This document shows positions 42,554 to 49,792 of a stretch of DNA of 64,000 bases, piece after piece (within the stretch, counting starts at the first letter, position 1; every line of letters begins with the position of its first letter). The notes below the pieces were generated by a model. It had not been told where the DNA came from. It saw only the letters and a list, made by a program, of their open reading frames with translations, and ran no database searches. Origin of the DNA: Neorhizobium galegae (GTDB lineage: Bacteria > Pseudomonadota > Alphaproteobacteria > Rhizobiales > Rhizobiaceae). The stretch is from contig NZ_JAGIPH010000010.1 in assembly GCF_017877135.1 (NCBI RefSeq), forward strand, positions 141,565 to 205,564, written 5' to 3'. Position numbers and translations under genes: made by a program.

Positions 42554-44338
42554 TCAGGCCGTCTTGACTTCACCGGAGAGCGGCGGACGCCCTTCATCGA
42601 GAAGCGTGGCAAGACCGTCCACCTGCGCATGGTGCAGGCGCCGGTAAAGCCCGTCCGCCATGCCCACGAGCTCGCTATGGCTGCCCTGCTCAATGATGCG
42701 ACCCTTGTCCACGACCAGGATCCGGTCCGCCTTGGTGATCGTGGCCAGCCGGTGGGCAATGACGAGCGTCGTGCGCCCGACGGCAAGCTCTGCAAGCGAC
42801 GCCTGGATGGCGCGTTCCGTCTCCGTATCGAGCGCCGACGTTGCCTCGTCGAGGATGAGGATCGGCGGGTTTTTGAGGAAGATGCGGGCAATCGCCAGCC
42901 GCTGCTTCTGCCCGCCCGACAGTTTTACGCCGCGCTCCCCGATCACCGTATCGAGGCCGTCGGGCAAAGCCTCGATCACATCCGACAGCCGTGCACGCCG
43001 GGCAGCCTCGATAATGTCCGAGTCTGACGCCCCCAGGCGACCATAGGCAATGTTTTCGCGGATCGAGCCGGCAAAGAGGAACACGTCCTGCTGTACGATG
43101 CCGATATTGCCGCGCAGGGATTTGAGCGTCATGTCACGGATATCGACGCCGCCGATGGTGATGGCGCCGCCCGTCACGTCGTAAAAGCGCGGCAGCAGCG
43201 AGCAGAGCGTCGTCTTGCCGGCACCGGACGGCCCGACAAAGGCAACCATCGTTCCCTGCTTGACGGACAGATTGAGGCCCTGAAACACCGGCTGGCCGCT
43301 GGCATACTGGAACGCCACATCCTTGAAGACGATATCCCCATCCAGGCGCGACAACGGCTTTGCGCCGGGACGGTCGACGATATCGGGCTTCTGCGCCAGA
43401 AAGGCGAGATAGCGCTGGAAACCTGCAATGCCCTTCGGATAGGTCTCGATGACGGAATTGATCTTCTCGATCGGACGCAGGAAGACGTTGACGAGAAGCA
43501 GGAAGCCGACAAAGCCGCCAGCGCTGAGACTTCCCTGTGTAACGAACCAGGCACCAGCCAGCATGATCACCACCTGCACGAAGCGCATCGACAGATAGGT
43601 GAGCGAGGTGGACGCCGCCATGTAGCGGTAGGCCTGCAGCTTGGTGTCGCGGTAATTGCTGTTGTCTTTGGCAAACAGCCGACGCTCGTGCTCTTCGTTG
43701 GCAAAGGCCTGCACGACGCGGATACCCCCGACATTGGCCTCGATGCGGGTGTTGAAATCGGCCACGCGACCATAGAGCGCCCGCCAGGTCACGGTCATCC
43801 TCTGCCCGTAATGGGTGGTGAGGAAACCGGTGAGCGGCACGATGATCGCAGCCATCACGGCCAGCGGCGCATGCACCCACAGCATGATGCAGAAGGCGCC
43901 GATCAGCGTCATCACCGCGATGAACAGGTCTTCCGGGCCGTGATGGGCCACCTCGCCGATTTCTTCGAGATCCTTGGTCAGGCGCGCCACCAGCCGGCCC
44001 GTCCGCTCATTGTCGAAATAGCCGAAGGACAGCGTCTGCAAATGGTCGAAGGCCTTGCGCCGCATCTCCGTCTCGATGTTGATGCCGAGCATGTGGCCCC
44101 AGTAGGTAACGATGATCTGCAGGCCGGCATTGGCGAGATAGACCAGCAGCAGGCCCACGGCGGCCACCGCGATCCAGCCGAACTGACCCGTCGGCAAAAG
44201 CCTGTCGATGAATAGTGTCACGGCCAGCGGGAAGGCAAGCTCGAGAAGACCGGACACGACCGCGCAGGAGAAATCCAGGAGGAAAAGCCGCGTGTGAGGG
44301 CGATAATAGGCGGCAAACTGCTTGAGCGTATCGGACAT
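42554..44338 (-). CDS. ABC exporter (fused membrane and ATPase domains)
   Basis: A 594-residue canonical ABC half-exporter. Six membrane helices span residues ~15-310. The ATPase domain has GPSGAGKTT, the Q-loop IVQQDVFLFAGS, LSGGQKQRLAIARIFLKN, ILILDEATSALD and VIAHRL. All catalytic elements are intact. It resembles MsbA-like lipid or glycan exporters. It may act as a homodimer, or it may pair with the degenerate half-transporter encoded 300 bp downstream in the same direction. Confidence 0.93.
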   Translation of the reverse strand: MSDTLKQFAAYYRPHTRLFLLDFSCAVVSGLLELAFPLAVTLFIDRLLPTGQFGWIAVAAVGLLLVYLANAGLQIIVTYWGHMLGINIETEMRRKAFDHLQTLSFGYFDNERTGRLVARLTKDLEEIGEVAHHGPEDLFIAVMTLIGAFCIMLWVHAPLAVMAAIIVPLTGFLTTHYGQRMTVTWRALYGRVADFNTRIEANVGGIRVVQAFANEEHERRLFAKDNSNYRDTKLQAYRYMAASTSLTYLSMRFVQVVIMLAGAWFVTQGSLSAGGFVGFLLLVNVFLRPIEKINSVIETYPKGIAGFQRYLAFLAQKPDIVDRPGAKPLSRLDGDIVFKDVAFQYASGQPVFQGLNLSVKQGTMVAFVGPSGAGKTTLCSLLPRFYDVTGGAITIGGVDIRDMTLKSLRGNIGIVQQDVFLFAGSIRENIAYGRLGASDSDIIEAARRARLSDVIEALPDGLDTVIGERGVKLSGGQKQRLAIARIFLKNPPILILDEATSALDTETERAIQASLAELAVGRTTLVIAHRLATITKADRILVVDKGRIIEQGSHSELVGMADGLYRRLHHAQVDGLATLLDEGRPPLSGEVKTA

Positions 44339-44594
44339 GGGTCAAACTCTCGGTGCCTTGGCGGCTGAAAGACAAGGCTCGGGCATACCCCCGCATCCGA
44401 CCTTTTGCAAATCATGAGTGTATGACACTTCAATCGCAGCAGCCAGAAAGCGCATTTTTTAAGCAGAATGAAGATCTGCACAAATTTGTTGACATCGGCC
44501 CGGCAGCCCGGTCTATTTGTATAGTCAAAAGGGCCGGAGCCACCGGACAATTTCGGGGATCATCGCGCTGTCGCGCACAAGAGATGGGAGCATC
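44339..44594. promoter_or_regulatory. Divergent promoter region of the exporter and the amino-acid importer
   Basis: No gene in these 256 bases. For the rightward operon, a -35-like TTGACA lies at about 44489-44494 with TCTATTTG and TATAGT downstream. The palindrome CTAT-N4-ATAG (44513-44524) overlaps the -10 region and could be bound by the GntR protein encoded at the end of this operon. A second small palindrome, GTGT-N3-ACAC, lies at about 44418-44428. Confidence 0.4.
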
Positions 44595-45425
44595 ATGATG
44601 CAGAAGAGAAGTTTCCTCAAGGCGGCCCTCGGGGCGGCCATGCTGTTTAGCGCAAGTGTTGCCGCCCATGCGGACGACGTGCTGGCCAAGGTCAAGGCCG
44701 CAGGCGTTCTGAAGGTCGGCACCGAAACTGCTTTTGCACCCTTCGATTTCATCGATGCCGGCGATCACGTCGGCCTCAACGTCGATATGTTCGCCGAAAT
44801 CGGCAAGGAACTCGGCGTCAAGATCGAGTGGGTGACACTGCCCTGGGAAGGCGTCCTGCCGGGCCTTGAAGCCGGCAAGTTCGATGTGGTCGCGGGTCCC
44901 GCCACCATCACCAAGGCCCGCATGGAGCGCTACCGGTTCTCGGCACCGATCGCCGAAGCCACCGTTGCCATCCTGAAGAAGGCGGGCGACGCCTCGATCA
45001 CCAAGCCGCAGGATATCGCCGGCAAGGCCGTCGGCGTCGGCAAGGCAACCGCCCAGCTTGCCCAGCTCACGGAATTCTCCGCAACGCTGCCCTCCAAGGT
45101 CGATATCCGCGAATATCCGGCCTTCAACGATGCCTATGCCGACATGGCTGCCGGCCGCGTGGTGGCCGTTGCCAATTCGCTGCCCAACATCGCCTTCGTC
45201 GCCAAGCAGCGCGCGGGCATGTTTGAAGTCGTTCTGCCGCCCTTCGGCAAGCCCACCTATTTCGGCTTCGTCGGAACCAAGGATGCCGATCATAAGTCGC
45301 TGCTGGACGCCGTCGATGCCGCCATCCTCAAGATGAAGGGCGATGGCCGCATGGCAAAGCTGCAGGAAAAGTGGTTTGGCACCAAGTTCGATACGCCGGA
45401 TGCCGTGAAGGACCCGGCCATCTGA
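44595..45425 (+). CDS. Polar amino-acid-type ABC transporter substrate-binding protein (SBP_bac_3)
   Basis: A 276-residue periplasmic protein with a signal peptide (KRSFLKAALGAAMLFSASVAAHA). The mature part opens VKAAGVLKVGTETAFAPFDFID, followed by VDMFAEIGKELG, LEAGKFDVVAGPATITKAR and MAAGRVVAVANSLPN, all SBP_bac_3 features. The start at 44595 (or the adjacent ATG at 44598) follows GGGAG. It is the first gene of an operon with two permeases, an ATPase, a GntR regulator and a flavin monooxygenase. The ligand is probably an amino-acid derivative. Confidence 0.92.
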   Translation: MMQKRSFLKAALGAAMLFSASVAAHADDVLAKVKAAGVLKVGTETAFAPFDFIDAGDHVGLNVDMFAEIGKELGVKIEWVTLPWEGVLPGLEAGKFDVVAGPATITKARMERYRFSAPIAEATVAILKKAGDASITKPQDIAGKAVGVGKATAQLAQLTEFSATLPSKVDIREYPAFNDAYADMAAGRVVAVANSLPNIAFVAKQRAGMFEVVLPPFGKPTYFGFVGTKDADHKSLLDAVDAAILKMKGDGRMAKLQEKWFGTKFDTPDAVKDPAI

Positions 45426-45439
45426 TCGGCTGACGGAAG

Positions 45440-45498
45440 CGGGCAGGCTTGATCGTCCTGCCCGCAGGTTAAAAAGGTTGACCGAAATCCGGTCAACC
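45440..45498 (+). other. Tandem hairpins between binding-protein and permease genes
   Basis: Two perfect stems: CGGGCAGG/CCTGCCCG (45440-45464, 9-nt loop) and GGTTGACCG/CGGTCAACC (45476-45498, 5-nt loop). They are joined by a short A-run (AAAAA) on the plus strand. They probably stabilise the binding-protein mRNA or partly attenuate permease expression. The second is also a perfect palindrome that could be a protein-binding site. Confidence 0.65.
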
Positions 45499-45522
45499 GC
45501 CCCCGCGACGGATGCCTGCCCC

Positions 45523-46164
45523 ATGTCGTTCAAGCTGTTCAATCTTCTGGTACAGGCGTCGGCCTGGACCATCGGCATCAGCGCCATCTCGATTGCCATC
45601 GGTTTCCTGCTGGCGCTTGTGCTGTCGGCAGCGCTTCTGTCGGGCAAGGCGCTCTATCGCCGGCCGGCCGAATTCTTCATCAGCTTCTTCCGAGGCGTAC
45701 CGTTGCTGGTGCAGCTGCTGCTCATCTACAATCTTCTGCCGTTCATCGGCTTGAACGTGCCGAGCATTGTCGCCGCCATCATCGGCATGTCGCTCTGCAC
45801 GGCGGCCTATCAGGCGGAAAACCTGCGCGGCGGATTTGAAAGCGTGCCGCGCGGCCTCGTCGAGGCGGCCGACATGGTCGGCTTTACGCCCCGCCAGGTG
45901 TTTTTGCGCATCAAGGTGCCAATTGCCCTGCGGCTGACCTTCCCGGCCCTCGTCAACGAAGCGATCATGATCCTCAAATCCTCCTCGCTGGTCTCCGTCG
46001 TCGGCATCGTGGAAATCACCCGCATGGCGCAGGATCTTGCCTCCTCCACCTATCTGCCGATCGAGATCTTTTCCTCGGCCGCCCTCATCTATCTCGTCAT
46101 CTGCTGGAGCGTGGCGCTTGCCGGCCGCTTTGGTGAACGGGCCCTGCCGGGAGGCGCCAAATGA
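45523..46164 (+). CDS. Polar amino-acid-type ABC transporter permease 1
   Basis: A 213-residue HisQM-type permease starting MSFKLFNLLVQASAWTIGIS at 45523. The frame is open to a TTG at 45478, but that lies inside the hairpin structure. The EAA loop is GLVEAADMVGFTPRQVFLRIKVPIAL, and FFRGVPLLVQLLLIYNLLPF is the usual first-cytoplasmic-loop pattern. It couples to the second permease by a 4-nt overlap. Confidence 0.9.
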   Translation: MSFKLFNLLVQASAWTIGISAISIAIGFLLALVLSAALLSGKALYRRPAEFFISFFRGVPLLVQLLLIYNLLPFIGLNVPSIVAAIIGMSLCTAAYQAENLRGGFESVPRGLVEAADMVGFTPRQVFLRIKVPIALRLTFPALVNEAIMILKSSSLVSVVGIVEITRMAQDLASSTYLPIEIFSSAALIYLVICWSVALAGRFGERALPGGAK

Positions 46165-46829
46165 TCTTCGACCCGAATGTCATCCTGAAGCACCTCCCGG
46201 AAATCGCGGCCGGCACCGGCGTGACGCTGGCGCTCTGGATTGCAGGCATGCTGCTTGGCGTCCTCATCGGGTTTCTGGTCGCAACGGCGCGGCGCTATGG
46301 CGGGCGGTTCATCGACCTGCCGCTCGGGCTTGTGGTCGAAGTGCTGCGCGGCACGCCCTTCCTCATCCAGATCTTTCTCGTCTATTACGGCGGCCCCTTC
46401 ATCGGGCTGTCGCTCAATCCGATCCCTTGCGGGCTTCTCGGACTGTCGATCTATGCGAGCGCCTATTATTCGGAGATCTTTCGCGCCGGCTACGCCGCCG
46501 TGCCGCATGGCCATGTGGAAGCCGGCGAATGCCTCGGCTTTTCCAGGTTTCAGATCATCCGGCGTATTCTCCTGCCGGAAATGGCGCTGATCGTCATGCC
46601 GCCATCGGTCAATCTTGCCGTCATCCTGCTGAAGGAATCGGCGGTTCTGTCCATCATCACCGTACCGGAACTGACGACCACCGTCAGTGCCATCGGTTCG
46701 CAGGAATATGCCTTCCTCGAAGCCATCTTCCTGCTGGCAGTCATCTACTGGGTCATCGTCGAGGCCGCGGCCCGGCTTGGCCGCTTTGCCGAATCCCGCT
46801 TTTCCACCTACAGGTTTTCCACGCCATGA
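46161..46829 (+). CDS. Polar amino-acid-type ABC transporter permease 2
   Basis: A 222-residue HisQM-type permease. It shows VLRGTPFLIQIFLVYYGGPFIG and the EAA loop HVEAGECLGFSRFQIIRRILLPEM, and ends with a basic tail. It overlaps the permease-1 stop and the ATPase start (ATGA at both ends), so all three importer components are translated together. Confidence 0.92.
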   Translation: MIFDPNVILKHLPEIAAGTGVTLALWIAGMLLGVLIGFLVATARRYGGRFIDLPLGLVVEVLRGTPFLIQIFLVYYGGPFIGLSLNPIPCGLLGLSIYASAYYSEIFRAGYAAVPHGHVEAGECLGFSRFQIIRRILLPEMALIVMPPSVNLAVILLKESAVLSIITVPELTTTVSAIGSQEYAFLEAIFLLAVIYWVIVEAAARLGRFAESRFSTYRFSTP

Positions 46830-47617
46830 CGCTTCCCGCCATTTCCGTTCGAAAACTTGTCAAGCGCTTCGGCCAGACGCCGGTGCTGCAGGACATCGAT
46901 CTCGATATTCCAGAAGGCAAGGTCTCCTGCCTCATCGGTCCGTCGGGGTCGGGAAAAAGCACGTTGCTGCGCTGCCTTGCCTTCCTGGAGGAGGCAAGCG
47001 AAGGCATGATCACGGTGAATGGCGAGGCGCTCGGCTTCTTTGAGAATGCACGGAACGAGCGGGAACGGCTGCCTGCAGGCCAGATCCGCACCGTGCGTTC
47101 GCAGATCGGCATGGTGTTTCAGCAGTTCAATCTGTGGCCGCACATGACAGCCCTCGGCAATGTCTCGGAAGCGCTGAAGACCGTTCACAAGGTGCCGAAG
47201 AAAGAGGCCGAGGCGCGCGCCATGGCACAACTCGTCAAGGTGGGGCTCGAAAACCGGGCCGGCCATTACCCGTCGCAGCTGTCCGGCGGCCAGCAGCAGC
47301 GCGTGGCGATCGCCCGGGCGCTGGCGCTCTCGCCGAAGATCATGCTGTTTGACGAGCCGACCTCCGCACTGGACCCGGAGCTCACCGGCGAGGTGCTGAC
47401 CGTCATGCGCGATCTGGCGGCAGAGGGCATGACCATGGTCGTCGTCAGCCACGAGATCGGCTTTGCCGCCACCATCGGCCACCAGATCAGCTTTCTCGAC
47501 CAGGGTCGCCTCATCCTGACCGGGGCGCCCGCAACCGTGTTTGCCAAGCCGCGCCATCCACGCCTCGAGCAGTTCCTCGATACCTATCTGGATCGCGGTG
47601 CCTCGATGCTGGCCTGA
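46826..47617 (+). CDS. Polar amino-acid-type ABC transporter ATP-binding protein
   Basis: A 263-residue GlnQ/HisP-type ATPase: Walker A GPSGSGKST, Q-loop VFQQFNLWPHMT, signature LSGGQQQRVAIARALAL, Walker B IMLFDEPTSALDPE, H-loop VSHEIGFA. It contains a small insertion with a charged loop (FENARNERERLPAGQ) seen in HisP-like proteins. It completes the importer encoded from 44595. Confidence 0.94.
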   Translation: MTLPAISVRKLVKRFGQTPVLQDIDLDIPEGKVSCLIGPSGSGKSTLLRCLAFLEEASEGMITVNGEALGFFENARNERERLPAGQIRTVRSQIGMVFQQFNLWPHMTALGNVSEALKTVHKVPKKEAEARAMAQLVKVGLENRAGHYPSQLSGGQQQRVAIARALALSPKIMLFDEPTSALDPELTGEVLTVMRDLAAEGMTMVVVSHEIGFAATIGHQISFLDQGRLILTGAPATVFAKPRHPRLEQFLDTYLDRGASMLA

Positions 47618-47645
47618 CCGGACAGCGGCTGAGGAGGGCCAGAGC

Positions 47646-48425
47646 ATGGATCAGACCTCGGGCACAGGACAGCCGCAGAGACGCTCCCCGCCCGCCTCTC
47701 TCCATGCCCGCATCCTGCAGGAGATCGAGGGCCATATCGTCAGCGGTCGCTGGCCGCCGGGCCACAAGCTGCCGTCCGAACAGGCGCTGACGCTGACCTA
47801 TGGGTGCTCGCGCATGACCGTCAACAAGGTGCTGACGGAACTTGCCCGGGCGGGCCTTCTGCTCCGGCGCCGCAAGACCGGCAGCATCGTCCTGCCGCAG
47901 GGGCCGCAAAGCGCCATCCTGGAAATCTACGATATCGGCGACGAGGTTCGGGCGCTGAACCTTTCCTACCGTTTCGAGGTTCTGTCGCGCACGCTGCGCC
48001 TGCCAACACGTACCGAAAGGGCCACCTGTGTCCTCCCGGCGCGGCGCAAGCTTCTGGCGATCACCGTGATGCACAGGGCCGATGAAAAACCCTTCTGTCT
48101 TGAGGAGCGCATCATCAACCTCGGCCTGGTGCCGGAAGCGGCAACGGAAGCGTTCGAGACGCTGTCACCCGGGCCGTGGCTGCTCCACCATGTGCCTTGG
48201 AATGCGGCAGAACACCGGATCTCTGCCGAAGCGGCCCTGCCATCCGTTGCCGAGGCGCTCGGTCTTTCTCCCGGTGCTCCCGTGCTGACGGTGGAGCGCC
48301 AGACCTGGCGGCCGCAAGAGACCGTGACGCGCGTGCGCCTGACCTATCCCGGTAGCCAGCATGCGCTGACAGCCCGTTTTACACCCCTGCGGCGGCTGGA
48401 AACCCCACCCGCAGACCAGACATAA
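47646..48425 (+). CDS. GntR family regulator, HutC subfamily
   Basis: A 259-residue regulator. The winged helix at ~18-85 reads HARILQEIEGHIVSGRWPPGHKLPSEQAL and CSRMTVNKVLTELARAGLL, followed by a UTRA ligand-binding domain (~95-250; EERIINLGLVPEA, LTVERQTW). HutC-type proteins usually sense the substrate or an intermediate of the operon they control. The start at 47646 follows GAGGAGGG. It sits between the transporter ATPase and the monooxygenase. Confidence 0.92.
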   Translation: MDQTSGTGQPQRRSPPASLHARILQEIEGHIVSGRWPPGHKLPSEQALTLTYGCSRMTVNKVLTELARAGLLLRRRKTGSIVLPQGPQSAILEIYDIGDEVRALNLSYRFEVLSRTLRLPTRTERATCVLPARRKLLAITVMHRADEKPFCLEERIINLGLVPEAATEAFETLSPGPWLLHHVPWNAAEHRISAEAALPSVAEALGLSPGAPVLTVERQTWRPQETVTRVRLTYPGSQHALTARFTPLRRLETPPADQT

Positions 48426-48436
48426 GGACGATTTCG

Positions 48437-49789
48437 ATGGCCCGCACCGACAAGCTGAAGCTTGGCACCTTCGTTTACACCTTCGGGTTCAATCCGGCCG
48501 CCTGGCGCCATCCGGCAGCCGACGTGCATGGCGCCAACACCATCGATCACCTGCTCAGTGTCGCAAAAATCTCGGAAGCGGCAAAATTCGATTTCATGTT
48601 CCTGGCAGACTCCCCGGCAGCCGCCGTTGGTGATCCGGAAGCGCTGGCCCGCTCGCCCACCAAGATGAACCGCTTCGAGCCGCTTTCGCTCATCTCGGCG
48701 CTCTCGGTGCTGACAGAAAAGCTCGGCTTCGTCGCAACCGCCTCGACCAGTTTCTACGAGCCATTCAATCTTGCCCGCATCTTTGCCTCGATCGACCATC
48801 TGAGCGGCGGACGCGCCTGCTGGAACGTGGTGACATCCGACCACGACGAAGCCGGCTACAACTATAATTTCGACGGGTTGCCGCCCCATAGCTGGCGCTA
48901 CGAGCGCGGCGCGGAATTCGTCGACGTCGTTTTCGGCCTATGGGACAGTTTCGAGCCGGATGCGCTGGTGCTCGACAAGGCCTCCGGCCTCTATCACGAC
49001 AAGGATAAGCTGCATCTTCTCAACCACAAGGGCAAACATTTCCAGGTGCGCGGGCCGCTGAACGTCGCCGCCTCGCCGCAGGGGCGCCCGGTCATTGCCC
49101 AGGCCGGCGGCTCGGAGCCGGGCATGGAGCTTGCTGCCCGCACCGCCGAAATCGTCTTCAGCCTCGCCTCAAACCTTCAGCGCAACAAGGCGTTCGCCGA
49201 AAACGTCAAGGGACGCATGGCAAAATACGGCCGCTCCACCAGCGACCTGAAGATGATGCCGGGCGTCGTGATCAATGTCGGCGAAACGAAAGCGCAAGCG
49301 CAGGCGAAGGTCGATTTCCTCATCGACAACCTGCATCCCGATGTCGGGCGCTGGATGCTCGGTGAGTTTCTGGAAACCGATCTGTCCGGTGCAGCGCTTG
49401 ACGAGCCCTTCCCCATGGAGCGCCTGCCGGCCGAGCCGAAAGGCTCCAAGGCCCTGTTCGAGGAACTGACCGATTACATCCGCCAGGGCCACACGCTCGG
49501 CCACCTCATTCGCCACTACGCCGAAAAGAGCACGGGCAACGGCATTACCGGCACACCGACCGAAATCGCCGATTTCATGGAGGAATGGTTCGAGGCGGGT
49601 GCTGCCGACGGCTTCATCCTGATGTTCCCGACACTGCCGGCAAGTCTTACCGATTTTGTCGAGCTGGTTTTGCCGGAACTGCGGCGCCGCGGCCTGTTCC
49701 GCGAGGACTACGAGGGGTCGACGCTGCGCGAAAACCTTGGCCTGTCGAAGCCGGCCAACCGCTATGCGGCTGCCCGGCAAAAGCTTTGA
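48437..49789 (+). CDS. FMN-dependent monooxygenase (NtaA/SnaA/DszA family, LLM class)
   Basis: A 450-residue two-component flavin monooxygenase. Family features are LGTFVYTFGFNPAAWRHP at the start, FLADSPA, EPLSLISALSVLTEKLGFVATASTSFYEPFNLAR, HLSGGRACWNVVTS and PVIAQAGGSEPGMELAARTAE. These enzymes use reduced FMN to cleave C-N or C-S bonds (NTA, EDTA, dibenzothiophene, YxeK substrates). The gene set importer + flavin monooxygenase recalls Bacillus yxeKLMNOP, which handles S-(2-succino)cysteine; no acetyltransferase or deacetylase partner is encoded here. The flavin reductase is also absent from the window. Confidence 0.9.
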   Translation: MARTDKLKLGTFVYTFGFNPAAWRHPAADVHGANTIDHLLSVAKISEAAKFDFMFLADSPAAAVGDPEALARSPTKMNRFEPLSLISALSVLTEKLGFVATASTSFYEPFNLARIFASIDHLSGGRACWNVVTSDHDEAGYNYNFDGLPPHSWRYERGAEFVDVVFGLWDSFEPDALVLDKASGLYHDKDKLHLLNHKGKHFQVRGPLNVAASPQGRPVIAQAGGSEPGMELAARTAEIVFSLASNLQRNKAFAENVKGRMAKYGRSTSDLKMMPGVVINVGETKAQAQAKVDFLIDNLHPDVGRWMLGEFLETDLSGAALDEPFPMERLPAEPKGSKALFEELTDYIRQGHTLGHLIRHYAEKSTGNGITGTPTEIADFMEEWFEAGAADGFILMFPTLPASLTDFVELVLPELRRRGLFREDYEGSTLRENLGLSKPANRYAAARQKL

Positions 49790-49792
49790 GCC

